A stretch of DNA of 64,000 bases, taken from Streptomyces sp. NBC_01224. GTDB lineage: Bacteria > Actinomycetota > Actinomycetes > Streptomycetales > Streptomycetaceae. The translations under genes and the position numbers were made by a program. The notes beneath the pieces are model-generated. The model was not told the DNA's origin. It saw only the letters and a list, made by a program, of their open reading frames with translations, and made no database searches. Of the stretch, positions 7,998 through 16,770 are shown one piece after another. The stretch lies in contig NZ_CP108529.1 in assembly GCF_036002945.1 (NCBI RefSeq), forward strand, positions 3,968,001 through 4,032,000. The letters run 5' to 3'. The stretch's first letter is position 1, and each line of letters starts with the position of its first letter.

Positions 7998-8327
7998 ATG
8001 CAGTGGGCGGCACGCCAACAGTTCCACCACCGCTCCGCGCTGATGCAGGCCTGGGGCGCCGTGCTTCTGATCGTCGCCTGCGCCCTGTGGATCTGGCTGG
8101 GCTTCCTGCTGGTGGAACAGCAGGACGCGTACTGCTACCGGGTCACGACGGAGTGCGAGATGATCACCGAGTGGCCGAAGCAGCTGGCCATTCTGGGGAT
8201 CTCCGCGCCCTTGTCCGTGTGCGGTGCGGCGCTGCTCGTCGGTGGCAGTGTGCGCAGGCAGACCAGCGCCCATGTCCTCCAGGTCATCGAGATGCAGAGG
8301 TCCGAGGAGCGCTCCCGGAGCAAGTAG
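7998..8327 (+). CDS. Small two-span membrane protein
   Basis: This 109-residue protein has two strong hydrophobic segments at about residues 18-41 and 66-84, separated by a ~25-residue loop containing two cysteines (DAYCYRVTTECEMITEWPKQ) that could form an extracytoplasmic disulfide. The C-terminus is charged and cytosolic. GGGGGA stands before the ATG. Its 3' end overlaps the convergent DUF2809 gene by 44 bp. No function recognised. Confidence 0.6.
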   Translation: MQWAARQQFHHRSALMQAWGAVLLIVACALWIWLGFLLVEQQDAYCYRVTTECEMITEWPKQLAILGISAPLSVCGAALLVGGSVRRQTSAHVLQVIEMQRSEERSRSK

Positions 8328-8730
8328 CCAGGGCCGCCACGGCCCAGGCGCACCCCGCCCCCACCGCGTACCAGAACAGGTCGGGTGCGTTGAAGGCCGA
8401 GCCGAGCACCAGCCGCGCCACCGCGCTGTGCCGGGAGAGTTCCGCGGGCACCCCGGTCAGTTGCAGCAGCTCGACCGCCCAGCTGAACGCGAGCGCCGTC
8501 CCTGCCGTGACGGCCGGCCGCGCACGCGGGGCGATCACAGTGGCCAGGGCGCAGATCAGCACGGTGTAGAGCGCGTCCCCGGCGTACTTGGCGACGGCAC
8601 CGTCCGCGAACGCCCTGACCCCGAGCCCCGCTGCGACGGTCAGCGCCGCGGCCCCGGCCGCGACCGCGCGTGCCCGCAGAGCCGTCCGCGCCGCCCGGGG
8701 CACGACGGTGTCCGACCCTCCCGCGGTCAT
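8284..8730 (-). CDS. DUF2809-family membrane protein
   Basis: This 148-residue protein has about four hydrophobic helices. The motif series FADGAVAKYAGDALYTVLI, AFSWAVELLQLTGVPAELS and LVLGSAFNAPDLFWYAVGA is the DUF2809 (VanZ-like) signature. The start overlaps the upstream MFS gene by 4 bp (ATGA), so the two are co-translated. The biochemical role of the family is unknown. Confidence 0.8.
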   Translation of the reverse strand: MTAGGSDTVVPRAARTALRARAVAAGAAALTVAAGLGVRAFADGAVAKYAGDALYTVLICALATVIAPRARPAVTAGTALAFSWAVELLQLTGVPAELSRHSAVARLVLGSAFNAPDLFWYAVGAGCAWAVAALATCSGSAPRTSASR

Positions 8731-9968
8731 CCGATCCGCTCCAGCCGCCGGATCGGCCGGGCCACCAGCAGTACCGCCACCACCATCAGGTTGATCACCG
8801 CTCCGGCCAGCAGCACCTCCGGCGCGCCCAGCCGGTCCGCGACCGGTCCCGCCAGCGCCCGGCCCGCCGCCAGCATCAGCAGGGAGCCCGCCACGTCGTA
8901 CGCGTGCAGGCGGTTCAGCGCCTCCGGCGGGACATGGGTCTGCACCGTCGTCGACCACATCACCAGCCAGAACGCGAACGCCGCACCCGCCACGAACTGC
9001 CCCGCCCCGAGCGCGGCCACCGGCAGCCCGAGGCCCAGCACCACCAGGTTCACGCAGACCGCGGTCAGCGCGACGGCCCCCGCCGCGAGCGGGCGGCGCG
9101 GCCTCAGGCGCAGGGCGAGCAGCCCGCCGACGACGCTGCCCGCGCCGTTCACCGCCATCATCACGCCATACGTCCCCGAGCCGTGCGCCTCGGTGACCTC
9201 GACCGCGGTGAGCGGCAGCATCGGGCCGAGCACCGTGAAGCCGTAGACCGTCCAGATCGCGATCACCCCCCACAGCCAGCTGCGGGCCCGGAACTCCCGC
9301 CATCCATCGACCAGTTCGGCGACGAAGGTGCCACGCTGCACGGCGTCCGACGGGGCCGGGGCGAGCCGCAGCAGGAAGAGGCAGAGGCCGGAGACCAGGA
9401 ACGTCGACGCGTTCGCCGCGTACACCGCCCCGGCGCTGGCCAGTCCGACGAGCATGCCCGCGAAGGCCGGGCCCGCCATGGTCATCAGCGCCTCGGAGAC
9501 CCGGAGCACCGCATTGGCGCGCTGCACGTCCGAGGACACCCGGGGCACGGTCGACGCGACGCCCGGCTGGAAGAGTGCGGCGCCCACACCGGCCACCGCG
9601 CTGAGCGCGTACACCGCCCACAGCGGCGGGTTGCCGGTGGCGAAGGAGACCGCCAGCACCGAGGCCCCGACCAGCCGCAGCACATCCGCGATGATCATCA
9701 TCCGGCGCGGGGTGAACCGGTCCGCCAGTACGCCGCCGAAGAGCACGAAGAGTGCCAGCGGCCCCATCCAGGCCGCCAGCGCGAACCCCACCGACGAGTG
9801 CGGCCGGCCCGCCCCCAGCAGGCCCGCGGTGAGCGCCACCGGAATCATTCCGTCACCGAAGAGCGCGGCGGTACGGGCGACGAAGAAGAGCCGGAAGTTA
9901 CGGTTCCAGAGCTCGGCCGGCCGTCCACCCCCCAGGCCGTCACCCAATCCGTCGCCCAGCGGCCCCAT
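8727..9968 (-). CDS. MFS transporter, enterobactin/macrolide exporter-like
   Basis: The chosen start gives 413 residues with about 12 helices. The N-terminus (LWNRNFRLFFVARTAALFGDG) and the loops GVLADRFTPRRMMIIADVLR and SFATGNPPLWAVYALSAVAG are characteristic of the DHA3 (MefA/EntS-like) efflux group. The gene is divergent from a GlxA/AraC-type regulator whose promoter lies in the shared 142-bp region, making that regulator a plausible controller. It probably exports a small hydrophobic compound. Confidence 0.8.
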   Translation of the reverse strand: MGPLGDGLGDGLGGGRPAELWNRNFRLFFVARTAALFGDGMIPVALTAGLLGAGRPHSSVGFALAAWMGPLALFVLFGGVLADRFTPRRMMIIADVLRLVGASVLAVSFATGNPPLWAVYALSAVAGVGAALFQPGVASTVPRVSSDVQRANAVLRVSEALMTMAGPAFAGMLVGLASAGAVYAANASTFLVSGLCLFLLRLAPAPSDAVQRGTFVAELVDGWREFRARSWLWGVIAIWTVYGFTVLGPMLPLTAVEVTEAHGSGTYGVMMAVNGAGSVVGGLLALRLRPRRPLAAGAVALTAVCVNLVVLGLGLPVAALGAGQFVAGAAFAFWLVMWSTTVQTHVPPEALNRLHAYDVAGSLLMLAAGRALAGPVADRLGAPEVLLAGAVINLMVVAVLLVARPIRRLERIG

Positions 9969-10056
9969 GCTCGACGAACAAGGCAAAAGGGGCGGCGTGC
10001 CCTCGCGGTCCGCGGCGGGAATGCGCACGCGCTCTGCTGACTTTTCCTTCACAGCA

Positions 10057-10085
10057 GTGACATCTATCAGCTTAAGGTCTATACC
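10057..10085 (+). promoter_or_regulatory. Sigma-70-like promoter of the GlxA/AraC-type gene
   Basis: GTGACA (10057-10062) and TATACC (10080-10085) are separated by 17 bp. Transcription would start ~10092, leaving a short leader with GGTGAAGGGAG before the ATG at 10111. The same segment must carry the promoter for the divergent MFS gene. Confidence 0.45.
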
Positions 10086-10110
10086 AGCTAGGGGTGAAGG
10101 GAGTCCGCCA

Positions 10111-11094
10111 ATGCCGCACCGGATCGTCGTCCTGGCCCTCGACGGGCTGCTCCCCTTCGAACTGGGCATCCCCCAAAGGATTTTCGGCCTTTCGCGCGGC
10201 TCCGAGCCGCGCAACAAGGGCCGCAAACTCTATGAAGTCGTGACCTGTTCCGTGCGCCCGCCGGGCCCGGTCCGCACCGACGCGGATTTCACGATCACCG
10301 TCGAGCGCGGCCCCGAGACCCTGGCCACCGCCGACACCGTCGTGATCCCCGCCAGTTACGAACTCGGCCCCGTCTACACGGAGGGCAGGCTCACCGACGA
10401 GCTCGCCGCCGCGTTCGCGCACATCAGGCCGGGCACCCGCATGGTCTCCATCTGCACGGGCAGCTATGTACTGGCCGCCGCCGGATATCTCGACGGGCGC
10501 CCCGCCACCACCCACTGGTCGTCCGCCGACCACTTCCAGCAGCTCTTCCCCGAGGTCCGGGTCGACCCCGACGTCCTGTTCATCGACGACGGAGACGTCC
10601 TCACCTCCGCCGGGGTCGCCGCCGGAATCGACCTCTGCCTGCACATCGTGCGCCGCGACCACGGCACCGCCGTCGCCAATGACGTCGCCCGCCGCACGGT
10701 GGTGCCCCCGCACCGGGACGGCGGGCAGGCGCAGTACATCCAACGCCCCGTGCCCGAAGCGCAGTTCACGACCACCACCTCCGCGCGCACCTGGGCACTC
10801 GGCCGGCTGGAGCACCCGATCCTGCTGCGCGACATGGCGCAGCAGGAGTCGATGAGCGTACGGACGTTCACCCGTCGGTTCCGGGAGGAGGTCGGGGTCA
10901 GCCCCGTGCAGTGGCTGACCCGGCAGCGGGTCGAACGGGCCCGGCAGCTGCTGGAGTCGACGGACCTGTCGATCGACCAGGTGGCGAGGGACGCGGGCTT
11001 CGGGACGCCCACATCGCTGCGGCAGCATCTACAGGCGGCGCTGGGGGTGTCCCCCACGGTGTACCGGCGCACATTCCGCGCGGGGAGGGCCTGA
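10111..11094 (+). CDS. GlxA-family transcriptional regulator (DJ-1/PfpI domain plus AraC HTH)
   Basis: This 327-residue protein has two domains. Residues 1-185 form a class-I glutamine-amidotransferase-like (DJ-1/PfpI) domain (IVVLALDGLLPFELGIPQRI; nucleophile-elbow cysteine in MVSICTGSYVLAAAG; FIDDGDVLTSAGVAAGIDL). Residues ~225-325 carry two helix-turn-helices of the AraC type (DMAQQESMSVRTFTRRFREE, then IDQVARDAGFGTPTSLRQHL). It probably senses a small molecule and activates or represses the divergent MFS exporter. Confidence 0.88.
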   Translation: MPHRIVVLALDGLLPFELGIPQRIFGLSRGSEPRNKGRKLYEVVTCSVRPPGPVRTDADFTITVERGPETLATADTVVIPASYELGPVYTEGRLTDELAAAFAHIRPGTRMVSICTGSYVLAAAGYLDGRPATTHWSSADHFQQLFPEVRVDPDVLFIDDGDVLTSAGVAAGIDLCLHIVRRDHGTAVANDVARRTVVPPHRDGGQAQYIQRPVPEAQFTTTTSARTWALGRLEHPILLRDMAQQESMSVRTFTRRFREEVGVSPVQWLTRQRVERARQLLESTDLSIDQVARDAGFGTPTSLRQHLQAALGVSPTVYRRTFRAGRA

Positions 11095-11369
11095 CCGGGC
11101 GCTCCAGCCGTTACCCCTCCGCGTCACTCGGATCACCTCGCCCGACGCCCCGGACAACCACATGAAGTACGTCACAGTGCCGCCCGTGGAACGCGTCCGC
11201 CGTCGGGGCCCTGACGCCGGCAACAACCCACCCCCGCCGACCGATCCGGGGGTTCCTCGCCCCTGGGCCGGGGGCCGCTCCTCCTCGGGGCGACTTAGGT
11301 CACCCTTCCCCGTCGCCGCTTCCGCCTGATAGGCATGTGGAGTTCCACCGGCACTTCGGAAGTTTCGCC

Positions 11370-11621
11370 ATGAAAAAGGGAAATCCAGACATTCTCATAC
11401 CCTTCACGATCGATCTGACGTTCGAGGAAGCGCGGCGCCGGGCCGAGGTCGTGACCGCACTCGGGCCCGACTGGGACCCGATCGCCGCCCTCCAGGGCGA
11501 GGACGAGGCGTACGCGCTCCTCTACTCGGGCCTGGACGCCGAACAGCAGCGCACCTACGACCTGCTGGTGGCGACCGGCGTCCTGCCGGGAAGGGGGCCG
11601 GGCCGTGCGACTGCCCATTGA
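11370..11621 (+). CDS. Small DUF6400-like protein
   Basis: This 83-residue soluble protein contains DLTFEEARRRAEVVTALGPD, WDPIAALQGEDEAYALLYSG and LDAEQQRTYDLLVATGVLP, the pattern I associate with DUF6400 proteins of Streptomyces. GGAAG lies 8 bases upstream of the ATG at 11370; an upstream ATG/GTG at 11335-11337 is less likely. It overlaps the next gene by 17 bp. The 275 bp before it show nothing recognisable. Function unknown. Confidence 0.6.
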   Translation: MKKGNPDILIPFTIDLTFEEARRRAEVVTALGPDWDPIAALQGEDEAYALLYSGLDAEQQRTYDLLVATGVLPGRGPGRATAH

Positions 11622-11850
11622 TCCGCAGGCGGACGTGGCCCGCCGCGCCTGGATGCCCTGCCCCGTCTGCGACGACGCCCGTCATTGCGAGAACTGCGCC
11701 GACCTCCGTACCTGCCGTGAGCACTGGCGCTATCTGATATCCAACAACGGAGCGGTCGTTCACCTCCAGTGCCCGCAGTGCACCCACATGTGGTCCGTGA
11801 ACACGCGTCCCGACGTCGCCCCGCGCGACAGCAGCGCCTTCGGCGACTGA
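11605..11850 (+). CDS. Small cysteine-rich (zinc-ribbon-like) protein
   Basis: This 81-residue protein has GTG start and overlaps the preceding gene. Cysteine pairs occur as CPVCDDARHCENCADLRTC and, 30 residues on, CPQCTHMWSVN, so six or more cysteines could bind zinc. It is presumably co-expressed with the DUF6400-like gene. No catalytic motif is seen and the function is unknown. Confidence 0.55.
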   Translation: MRLPIDPQADVARRAWMPCPVCDDARHCENCADLRTCREHWRYLISNNGAVVHLQCPQCTHMWSVNTRPDVAPRDSSAFGD

Positions 11851-11949
11851 CCGACGGCAACGCGGCCGGGCGCGGTGCCGGGGCACGCAGCCCCGGCACG
11901 ATACGGACAGGAGGGCCTGACGGAGGGCCCGGGATTCGCCGGTCCGGGA

Positions 11950-12177
11950 GGACGCCGGCCCCACAAGACCTTCGCAGGGCCTAGAACACCAGCCCCCGCG
12001 CGCCACCCGGCCGAGGGCTTGTGGGCACATCTGAAGAACAGCCTGGGCAACCTCGCCCCGTGCAGCCTCGATGAACTTGCCGCACTGGCCCGCACCCGCC
12101 TCAAACGCATGCAGTACCAGCCCGGCCTGCTCGACGGCTTCATCGCCGAGACCGGACTCATCCTGGCCCGTCCATGA
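11950..12177 (+). pseudogene. C-terminal fragment of an IS630-family transposase
   Basis: The frame reads ARHPAEGLWAHLKNSLGNLA, then LDELAALARTRLKRMQYQPG and LLDGFIAETGL. This matches the end of IS630-type DDE transposases, including the region around the last catalytic acidic residue (NPxExxWxxLK; here HPAEGLW). The N-terminal HTH and first two catalytic aspartates are absent and no terminal inverted repeats were found, so it is an insertion-sequence relic. Confidence 0.65.
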
Positions 12178-12283
12178 CGTCACCCCGAACCGAAAACCTC
12201 AGTAGCGGCACGAGAGGGCGTTGCCGTTTGATGTCGGGCTGCGCCAGGCGTGGCGGCTGGGGTGGATGATTGGTGGTGCCGGG

Positions 12284-13285
12284 TCAGCGTGGCGCGGTTT
12301 CGAGGGCGAAGCCATGCAGGAGGGCTCCGGTGGTGTCGGGGTCCTCGAGCATGGGTGTGTGGCCGACACCGTCGAGGCTCTCGATCCGGGCGTGGGGGAC
12401 TCGGCGGTAGTCCTGGGCGGAGGACGGCTGCCATCGCCGGTCCTGGGAGCCGAAGATCACCAGGGTGGGCAGACCGAGGCCGGCGAGCCGGTCGGGGATG
12501 GGCCGTTCCTTCACGTACGCGGAGGACGCCTCGTCGGTCGCGGTGAGGCTGCGGTAGGTCATGCCCCGGATGTCGGCGATGAACTGGTCGGGGATCCGCA
12601 CCTTGCGGGTGAACGCGGTGCTCAGCGCGTCGCGGATCACGCTGTCGGTGCGCAGCCGCCAGAGCAGCTCCCCTACCACCGGCGTGGTCAGCAGGCGGCC
12701 GGCGAAGTTGTCGCCGAGGAACGCGTCCAGCCGCGGGCCGGTGTCGATCAGCGCGATCGCCGCCACCAGGTCTCGGCGCTGCTCGGCCAGCGATGTGGCG
12801 ACGGCGCCGCCGGTCGAATGCCCGACGACGGTCGCGCGGCGCACCCCGAGCTTGTCGAGTACGGCACCGACCCGGCGCGCCTGCTCCGCCATGCCGTAAC
12901 CGTCGACCGGTTTGGCTGATCTGCCGTGGCCGAGCAGGTCCACCCGCACCACGTGCAGGTCCCGCAGTGCCGGCAGCACTGGATCCCACCATGGCGTCGA
13001 GCCGGCCAGGCCGTGCAGGAGCACCACCGTGGGTGCGCCGGGCGGCCCATCCTGCGCGACATGGATGTCCCCGCCGGGAAGGCGCACGATCTGCTCGCCG
13101 GAGGCTTCGGCTGTCCGCGTGAGCACTGACACCGTGTTCCACGCGAGCAGGACAGCCAGCACGCCGACGGCCAGCAGCGTGATCCACCGCCGCCGGCTCC
13201 ACGCCCGCCGCCCGCGCGGGGCGCTCGGCGCCGCAGCCGCGCGGCTGCGGGTGCGTTGGTCTTGCGGGGTGGTCGTCTCGTCCAT
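12284..13285 (-). CDS. Membrane-anchored alpha/beta hydrolase
   Basis: This 333-residue protein has a positively charged N-terminus and one hydrophobic anchor at about residues 34-50 (RWITLLAVGVLAVLLAWNTV), then an alpha/beta-hydrolase fold facing outside. The oxyanion region is LLHGLAGSTPWW, the nucleophile elbow GHSTGG, the acid in FGSQDRRW and the histidine in GVGHTPML, so the triad appears intact. GHSTG suggests an esterase or haloperoxidase-like enzyme; the substrate is unknown. It is divergent from an AraC-type regulator 125 bp away, probably its controller. Confidence 0.8.
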   Translation of the reverse strand: MDETTTPQDQRTRSRAAAAPSAPRGRRAWSRRRWITLLAVGVLAVLLAWNTVSVLTRTAEASGEQIVRLPGGDIHVAQDGPPGAPTVVLLHGLAGSTPWWDPVLPALRDLHVVRVDLLGHGRSAKPVDGYGMAEQARRVGAVLDKLGVRRATVVGHSTGGAVATSLAEQRRDLVAAIALIDTGPRLDAFLGDNFAGRLLTTPVVGELLWRLRTDSVIRDALSTAFTRKVRIPDQFIADIRGMTYRSLTATDEASSAYVKERPIPDRLAGLGLPTLVIFGSQDRRWQPSSAQDYRRVPHARIESLDGVGHTPMLEDPDTTGALLHGFALETAPR

Positions 13286-13410
13286 GGCTCCTCCGTCGCT
13301 CGGTTCGTGGCGCCATCACCCTCCCGCCGGCCAACGCGACGCGTCTTGGGGAAATGTCCGCGCCTCACGCGTGGTTGATCCCGCCGCCGAGCCGCTCGTA
13401 CAGTCGAGGA

Positions 13411-14259
13411 ATGCGACCAGTTCGCCGGACGGCAGACCCCACCGCTACCTGGGAGATCGAGCGACCGTCGCGGGCGACCGCGCTCCCTGGGGTCGACGTG
13501 GCCGGATTCCGCATTCACGGCGACAGCCCCATCGAACTACGAGCCATCCCCCACCCAGCCGTCACCGTGGCCGTCGAGTTCGGTGACCGCCTGTTCGACA
13601 TCAACAGCGCGGCCGGCCCAATGCGGTCGGAGAGCCTGGCCGCCGGGCTCGCCTTCAGCGCGTTCCAGGTGCGCGCCGAGGGCGTCGAGTGTGTGCAGAT
13701 ACGCCTGTCTCCGCTTGCAGCGCACCCCGTGCTCGGGCTCCCGCTCGCGGAGTTGCGCGGGAGCGTCATCGCACTCGACGACCTGTGGGGCCGCGACACG
13801 CCGCGCCTGCGGGAGCGGCTTCACCATGCGCGAACCTGGCCGGAACGCTTCGCGCTGATCGACACGGAACTGTTCACCCGGCTCCATGCAGGCAGGGTGG
13901 TCGATCCCGAGGTGGCCTGGGCCTGGCGCCAGATCGTCGCCAGCCATGGCCGAGCCCGCGTGAGCGACCTCGCAGCCCGGACCGGGTGGAGCCGCCAACG
14001 CATGTGGTCACGCTTTGGCTCGCAGATCGGCCTGACACCCAAACGCGCCGCCATGCTGGTCCGCTTCGATCAGGCCATCCACCGCCTTGTCCGCGGGCAC
14101 ACCCCCGCGCGGGTGGCGGCGGACTGTGGCTATGCCGACCAGTCCCACCTCCACCACGACGTCCGCGCGTTCACCGGGACAACCCCCACCGCCGCCGCGA
14201 ACGAGCCATGGCTGGCCGCCGACGACACAGCCTGGCCGGCGCATGGCGGCGCGGCCTGA
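13411..14259 (+). CDS. AraC-family transcriptional regulator
   Basis: From the chosen ATG the protein has 282 residues (301 from an alternative ATG at 13354). The N-terminal half is a beta-rich sensor (DSPIELRAIPHPAVTVAVEF). The C-terminus carries the AraC double HTH (RVSDLAARTGWSRQRMWSRF, then TPARVAADCGYADQSHLHHD and VRAFTGTTPTAA). GAGGA is very close to the ATG, so the start is uncertain. It is divergent from the alpha/beta hydrolase gene. Confidence 0.82.
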   Translation: MRPVRRTADPTATWEIERPSRATALPGVDVAGFRIHGDSPIELRAIPHPAVTVAVEFGDRLFDINSAAGPMRSESLAAGLAFSAFQVRAEGVECVQIRLSPLAAHPVLGLPLAELRGSVIALDDLWGRDTPRLRERLHHARTWPERFALIDTELFTRLHAGRVVDPEVAWAWRQIVASHGRARVSDLAARTGWSRQRMWSRFGSQIGLTPKRAAMLVRFDQAIHRLVRGHTPARVAADCGYADQSHLHHDVRAFTGTTPTAAANEPWLAADDTAWPAHGGAA

Positions 14260-14487
14260 AGCCCTCGCGCAGCGCGAGCGAGATCCCGAAAGGGGTGGCC
14301 AGTTCGACTCAGGGATCCGCCGGCGCAACGTTCACGAGCGCGCGGGTCGCCTCCGCCGTCATCAGCATCTGTCGCCTGCTCACCGACCCAGTATCGGTTC
14401 CCCCGCGGCCCATGGCGAACCCGCCTTCGTGGCGGCCTGCTCGAACCCCGGAGCGTCGGCCGCGCCCCTGACTGCAAGGCATTGGCA

Positions 14488-15537
14488 CTAGAAGACGAGC
14501 ACCCCCCGTGCCACCCGGCCATGGTGCGCGTCGTCCGCCGCCTTGGCGAAGTCCTCCACCGCATAGGTCTCGGTGACGAGTTCGTCCAGGAGCAGCCCGC
14601 CCTCCCGGTACAGGTCCGCGTAGAGCGCGATGTCCCGCTGCGGGCGCGAGGAGCCGTACCGGCAGCCCAGAATCGACTTGTCCAGGTACATCGACGAGAC
14701 GAGGAACGACGCCTCCGCCGTCGCCGCGGGGACGCCCAGCAGGATCGCCTGGCCGTGCCGGTCCAGCAGATCGATCGCGGTACGGATCAGTTCTGTCCGG
14801 CCCACGCACTCGAAGGCGTGGTCCGCGCCACTGGGCAGGATTTCCCGTACGCCCTTCGCCGATGTCAGGAAGTGCGTCGCGCCGAACTGTCGCGCCACCG
14901 CCTCCTTCGCCGGGTTGGCGTCGACGGCGACGATCGTCAGTGCCCCCGCGATCCGGGCGCCCTGGATCACATTGAGTCCGATACCGCCCGTGCCGATCAC
15001 CACGACGGTGTCGCCCCGGTCGACCTTCGCCCGGTTGAGTACGGCTCCGACTCCCGTCAGTACCCCGCAGCCGATCAGGGCCGCCGAGGTGAGCGGCAGA
15101 TCGGCGGGGATCTTCACCGCCTGCACGGCCTTGACCAGGGTCCGTTCGGCGAAGGCCGAGTTGGACGCGAACTGGTAGAGCGGTTTCCCGCGCCGCGAGA
15201 ACGGCTGTCCCGGCATGCCGATCGCCTTGCGGCACATCGTCGGCCGGCCCCGGTCGCACTGGGCGCATGCCCCGCAGTTGGCCAGCGTGGACAGCGACAC
15301 ATGGTCGCCGGGCGCGACATGGCCGACGCCCGCACCGACGGCCTCCACCACGCCCGCACCCTCGTGCCCGAGCACCACCGGCGCCGGGAACGGAATCGTT
15401 CCGTCGATCACCGACAGATCGCTGTGGCACAGCCCGGCCGCGGCCACCGCCACCAGTACCTCACCGGGGCCCGGATCGCGTATCTCCAGATCATCGACGA
15501 CCTCGGTCCGCTTGCCGTCGAAGACGACGCCTCTCAT
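14488..15537 (-). CDS. Zinc-dependent alcohol dehydrogenase (MDR family)
   Basis: The 349-residue protein has catalytic zinc ligands C and H in GLCHSDLSV and GHEGAGVVEAVG, structural zinc cysteines in CGACAQCDRGRPTMC, and Rossmann motif GTGGIGLNVIQ. It resembles the class III/AdhB group acting on primary alcohols or hydroxyacyl compounds with NAD. It is the third gene of a leftward operon (SDR, acyl-CoA dehydrogenase, ADH), with a 4-bp ATGA overlap to the dehydrogenase. Its likely job is oxidising an alcohol intermediate of the same pathway. The 228 bp downstream show nothing recognisable. Confidence 0.87.
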   Translation of the reverse strand: MRGVVFDGKRTEVVDDLEIRDPGPGEVLVAVAAAGLCHSDLSVIDGTIPFPAPVVLGHEGAGVVEAVGAGVGHVAPGDHVSLSTLANCGACAQCDRGRPTMCRKAIGMPGQPFSRRGKPLYQFASNSAFAERTLVKAVQAVKIPADLPLTSAALIGCGVLTGVGAVLNRAKVDRGDTVVVIGTGGIGLNVIQGARIAGALTIVAVDANPAKEAVARQFGATHFLTSAKGVREILPSGADHAFECVGRTELIRTAIDLLDRHGQAILLGVPAATAEASFLVSSMYLDKSILGCRYGSSRPQRDIALYADLYREGGLLLDELVTETYAVEDFAKAADDAHHGRVARGVLVF

Positions 15538-16688
15538 CTCGGCTCCCTCGGTAGGCCGAGCACCCGCTCGGCGATGATGTTCCGCTGGATCTCGTCCGAG
15601 CCGCCGTAGATGGTGTCGGACCGGGTGAACAGGAACAGACGCTGTGCCTCGTCGAGTTCGTACGGTGTCTGCGCCGACCAGTCGTCCGGGCCGACGGCAC
15701 CCGCCGCGCCCCTGATCTCCACGGCCAGCTCGCCGAGGCGCTTGTGCCAGCCGCCCCAGAGCAGTTTCGCCACGCTGGGTGCGCCGGGGCCGCCCGTGGA
15801 GCCCAGGGTGCGCAGGGCGTTCCAGCGCATGGTCTGCAGCTCCGCCCACTGCCTCACGAGGCGCTCGCGCAGTACCGGGTCAGTGACGGCGCCGCCGTCG
15901 ACTGCGGCGCGGACCACCCGGTCGAGTTCGGCGGCGAACCCGATCTGCTGGACGAGTGTGGAGACGCCGCGCTCCAGGGCCAGCAGCCCCATGGCGACCG
16001 CCCAGCCGTTGCCCTCGCCGCCGACACACTCCTGTGCGTGCGCCCCGTCGAAGAAGACCTCGTTGAACTCACTGGCACCCGACATCTGGCGGATCGGCCG
16101 CACCTCGATCCTGCCCGGCTGATCCATCGGCACCAGCAGGAACGACAGGCCGTGATGGCGGCTGGAGCCGGGCTCCGTACGGGCCAGGACGAAGCACCAG
16201 TCGGCGTCCCTCGCGAGCGACGTCCAGATCTTCTGCCCGGTGACGCGGTGGCCGCCGCGGCCCTTGTCGGGTACGGCGGCCGTCCGCACCCCGGCGAGGT
16301 CCGATCCGGCGCCCGGCTCGCTGTATCCCTGGCACCACAGCTCGTCGCCGCGCGCCACGGCGGGCAGGAAGCGCTGTTTCTGCGCCTGCGTGCCATAGGC
16401 GATCAGGGTCGGGGCGAGGAGGTTCTCGCCGATGTGGCCGACCCGGGCGGGGGCGCTGACGCGGGCGTACTCCTCGGCCCAGACGACCTGCTGGGTGAGG
16501 CTTGCGTGCCGGTTGCCGTGGCCGGCGCCGTGGTTGTCCCAGCCGAGGCCGATCCAGCCGGCCCGGCCCAGCTCCTGCTCCCAGGCGCGGCCGCCCTCGG
16601 TGGCGCAGGGCTGCGTGAGGTGGGCATCCAGCCAGGACCGGGCCTCCTGGCGGAAGGCGTCGTCCGCCGCGTCGAATGCGAAGTCCAC
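15534..16688 (-). CDS. Acyl-CoA dehydrogenase
   Basis: The protein has 384 residues. Motifs are WCQGYSEPGAGSDLAG and GQKIWTSLARDADWC (FAD/substrate loops) and the C-terminal TIYGGSDEIQRNIIAERVLG. The position that holds the catalytic glutamate in MCAD-type enzymes (YEG) is glycine here, as in actinobacterial FadE chains that act in alpha2beta2 complexes. GTG at 16688 is preferred: AAGGAG lies 5 bases upstream. It is downstream of the SDR gene and overlaps the ADH gene. Confidence 0.85.
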   Translation of the reverse strand: MDFAFDAADDAFRQEARSWLDAHLTQPCATEGGRAWEQELGRAGWIGLGWDNHGAGHGNRHASLTQQVVWAEEYARVSAPARVGHIGENLLAPTLIAYGTQAQKQRFLPAVARGDELWCQGYSEPGAGSDLAGVRTAAVPDKGRGGHRVTGQKIWTSLARDADWCFVLARTEPGSSRHHGLSFLLVPMDQPGRIEVRPIRQMSGASEFNEVFFDGAHAQECVGGEGNGWAVAMGLLALERGVSTLVQQIGFAAELDRVVRAAVDGGAVTDPVLRERLVRQWAELQTMRWNALRTLGSTGGPGAPSVAKLLWGGWHKRLGELAVEIRGAAGAVGPDDWSAQTPYELDEAQRLFLFTRSDTIYGGSDEIQRNIIAERVLGLPREPR

Positions 16689-16770
16689 GTCCACTCCTTG
16701 GGATCGGGCGGAAGATCCAGCCCCTCCGGCGATCGAGGAGCGGGGTCCGGGGCGGAGCCACGGGGGGAGG

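Noticed and set aside
9328..10110. Long open frame upstream of the GlxA-type start
   Set aside because: It is antisense to the MFS gene and has no homology; such shadow frames are common at this GC content.
11095..11369. Gap after the GlxA-type gene searched for RNA genes
   Set aside because: GC-rich inverted stretches only; no cloverleaf or known RNA pattern.
14260..14487. Gap between the AraC-type and Zn-ADH genes
   Set aside because: Minus-strand frame with MLMTAEATRALVNVAPADP resembles nothing I know; no promoter or repeat stands out.
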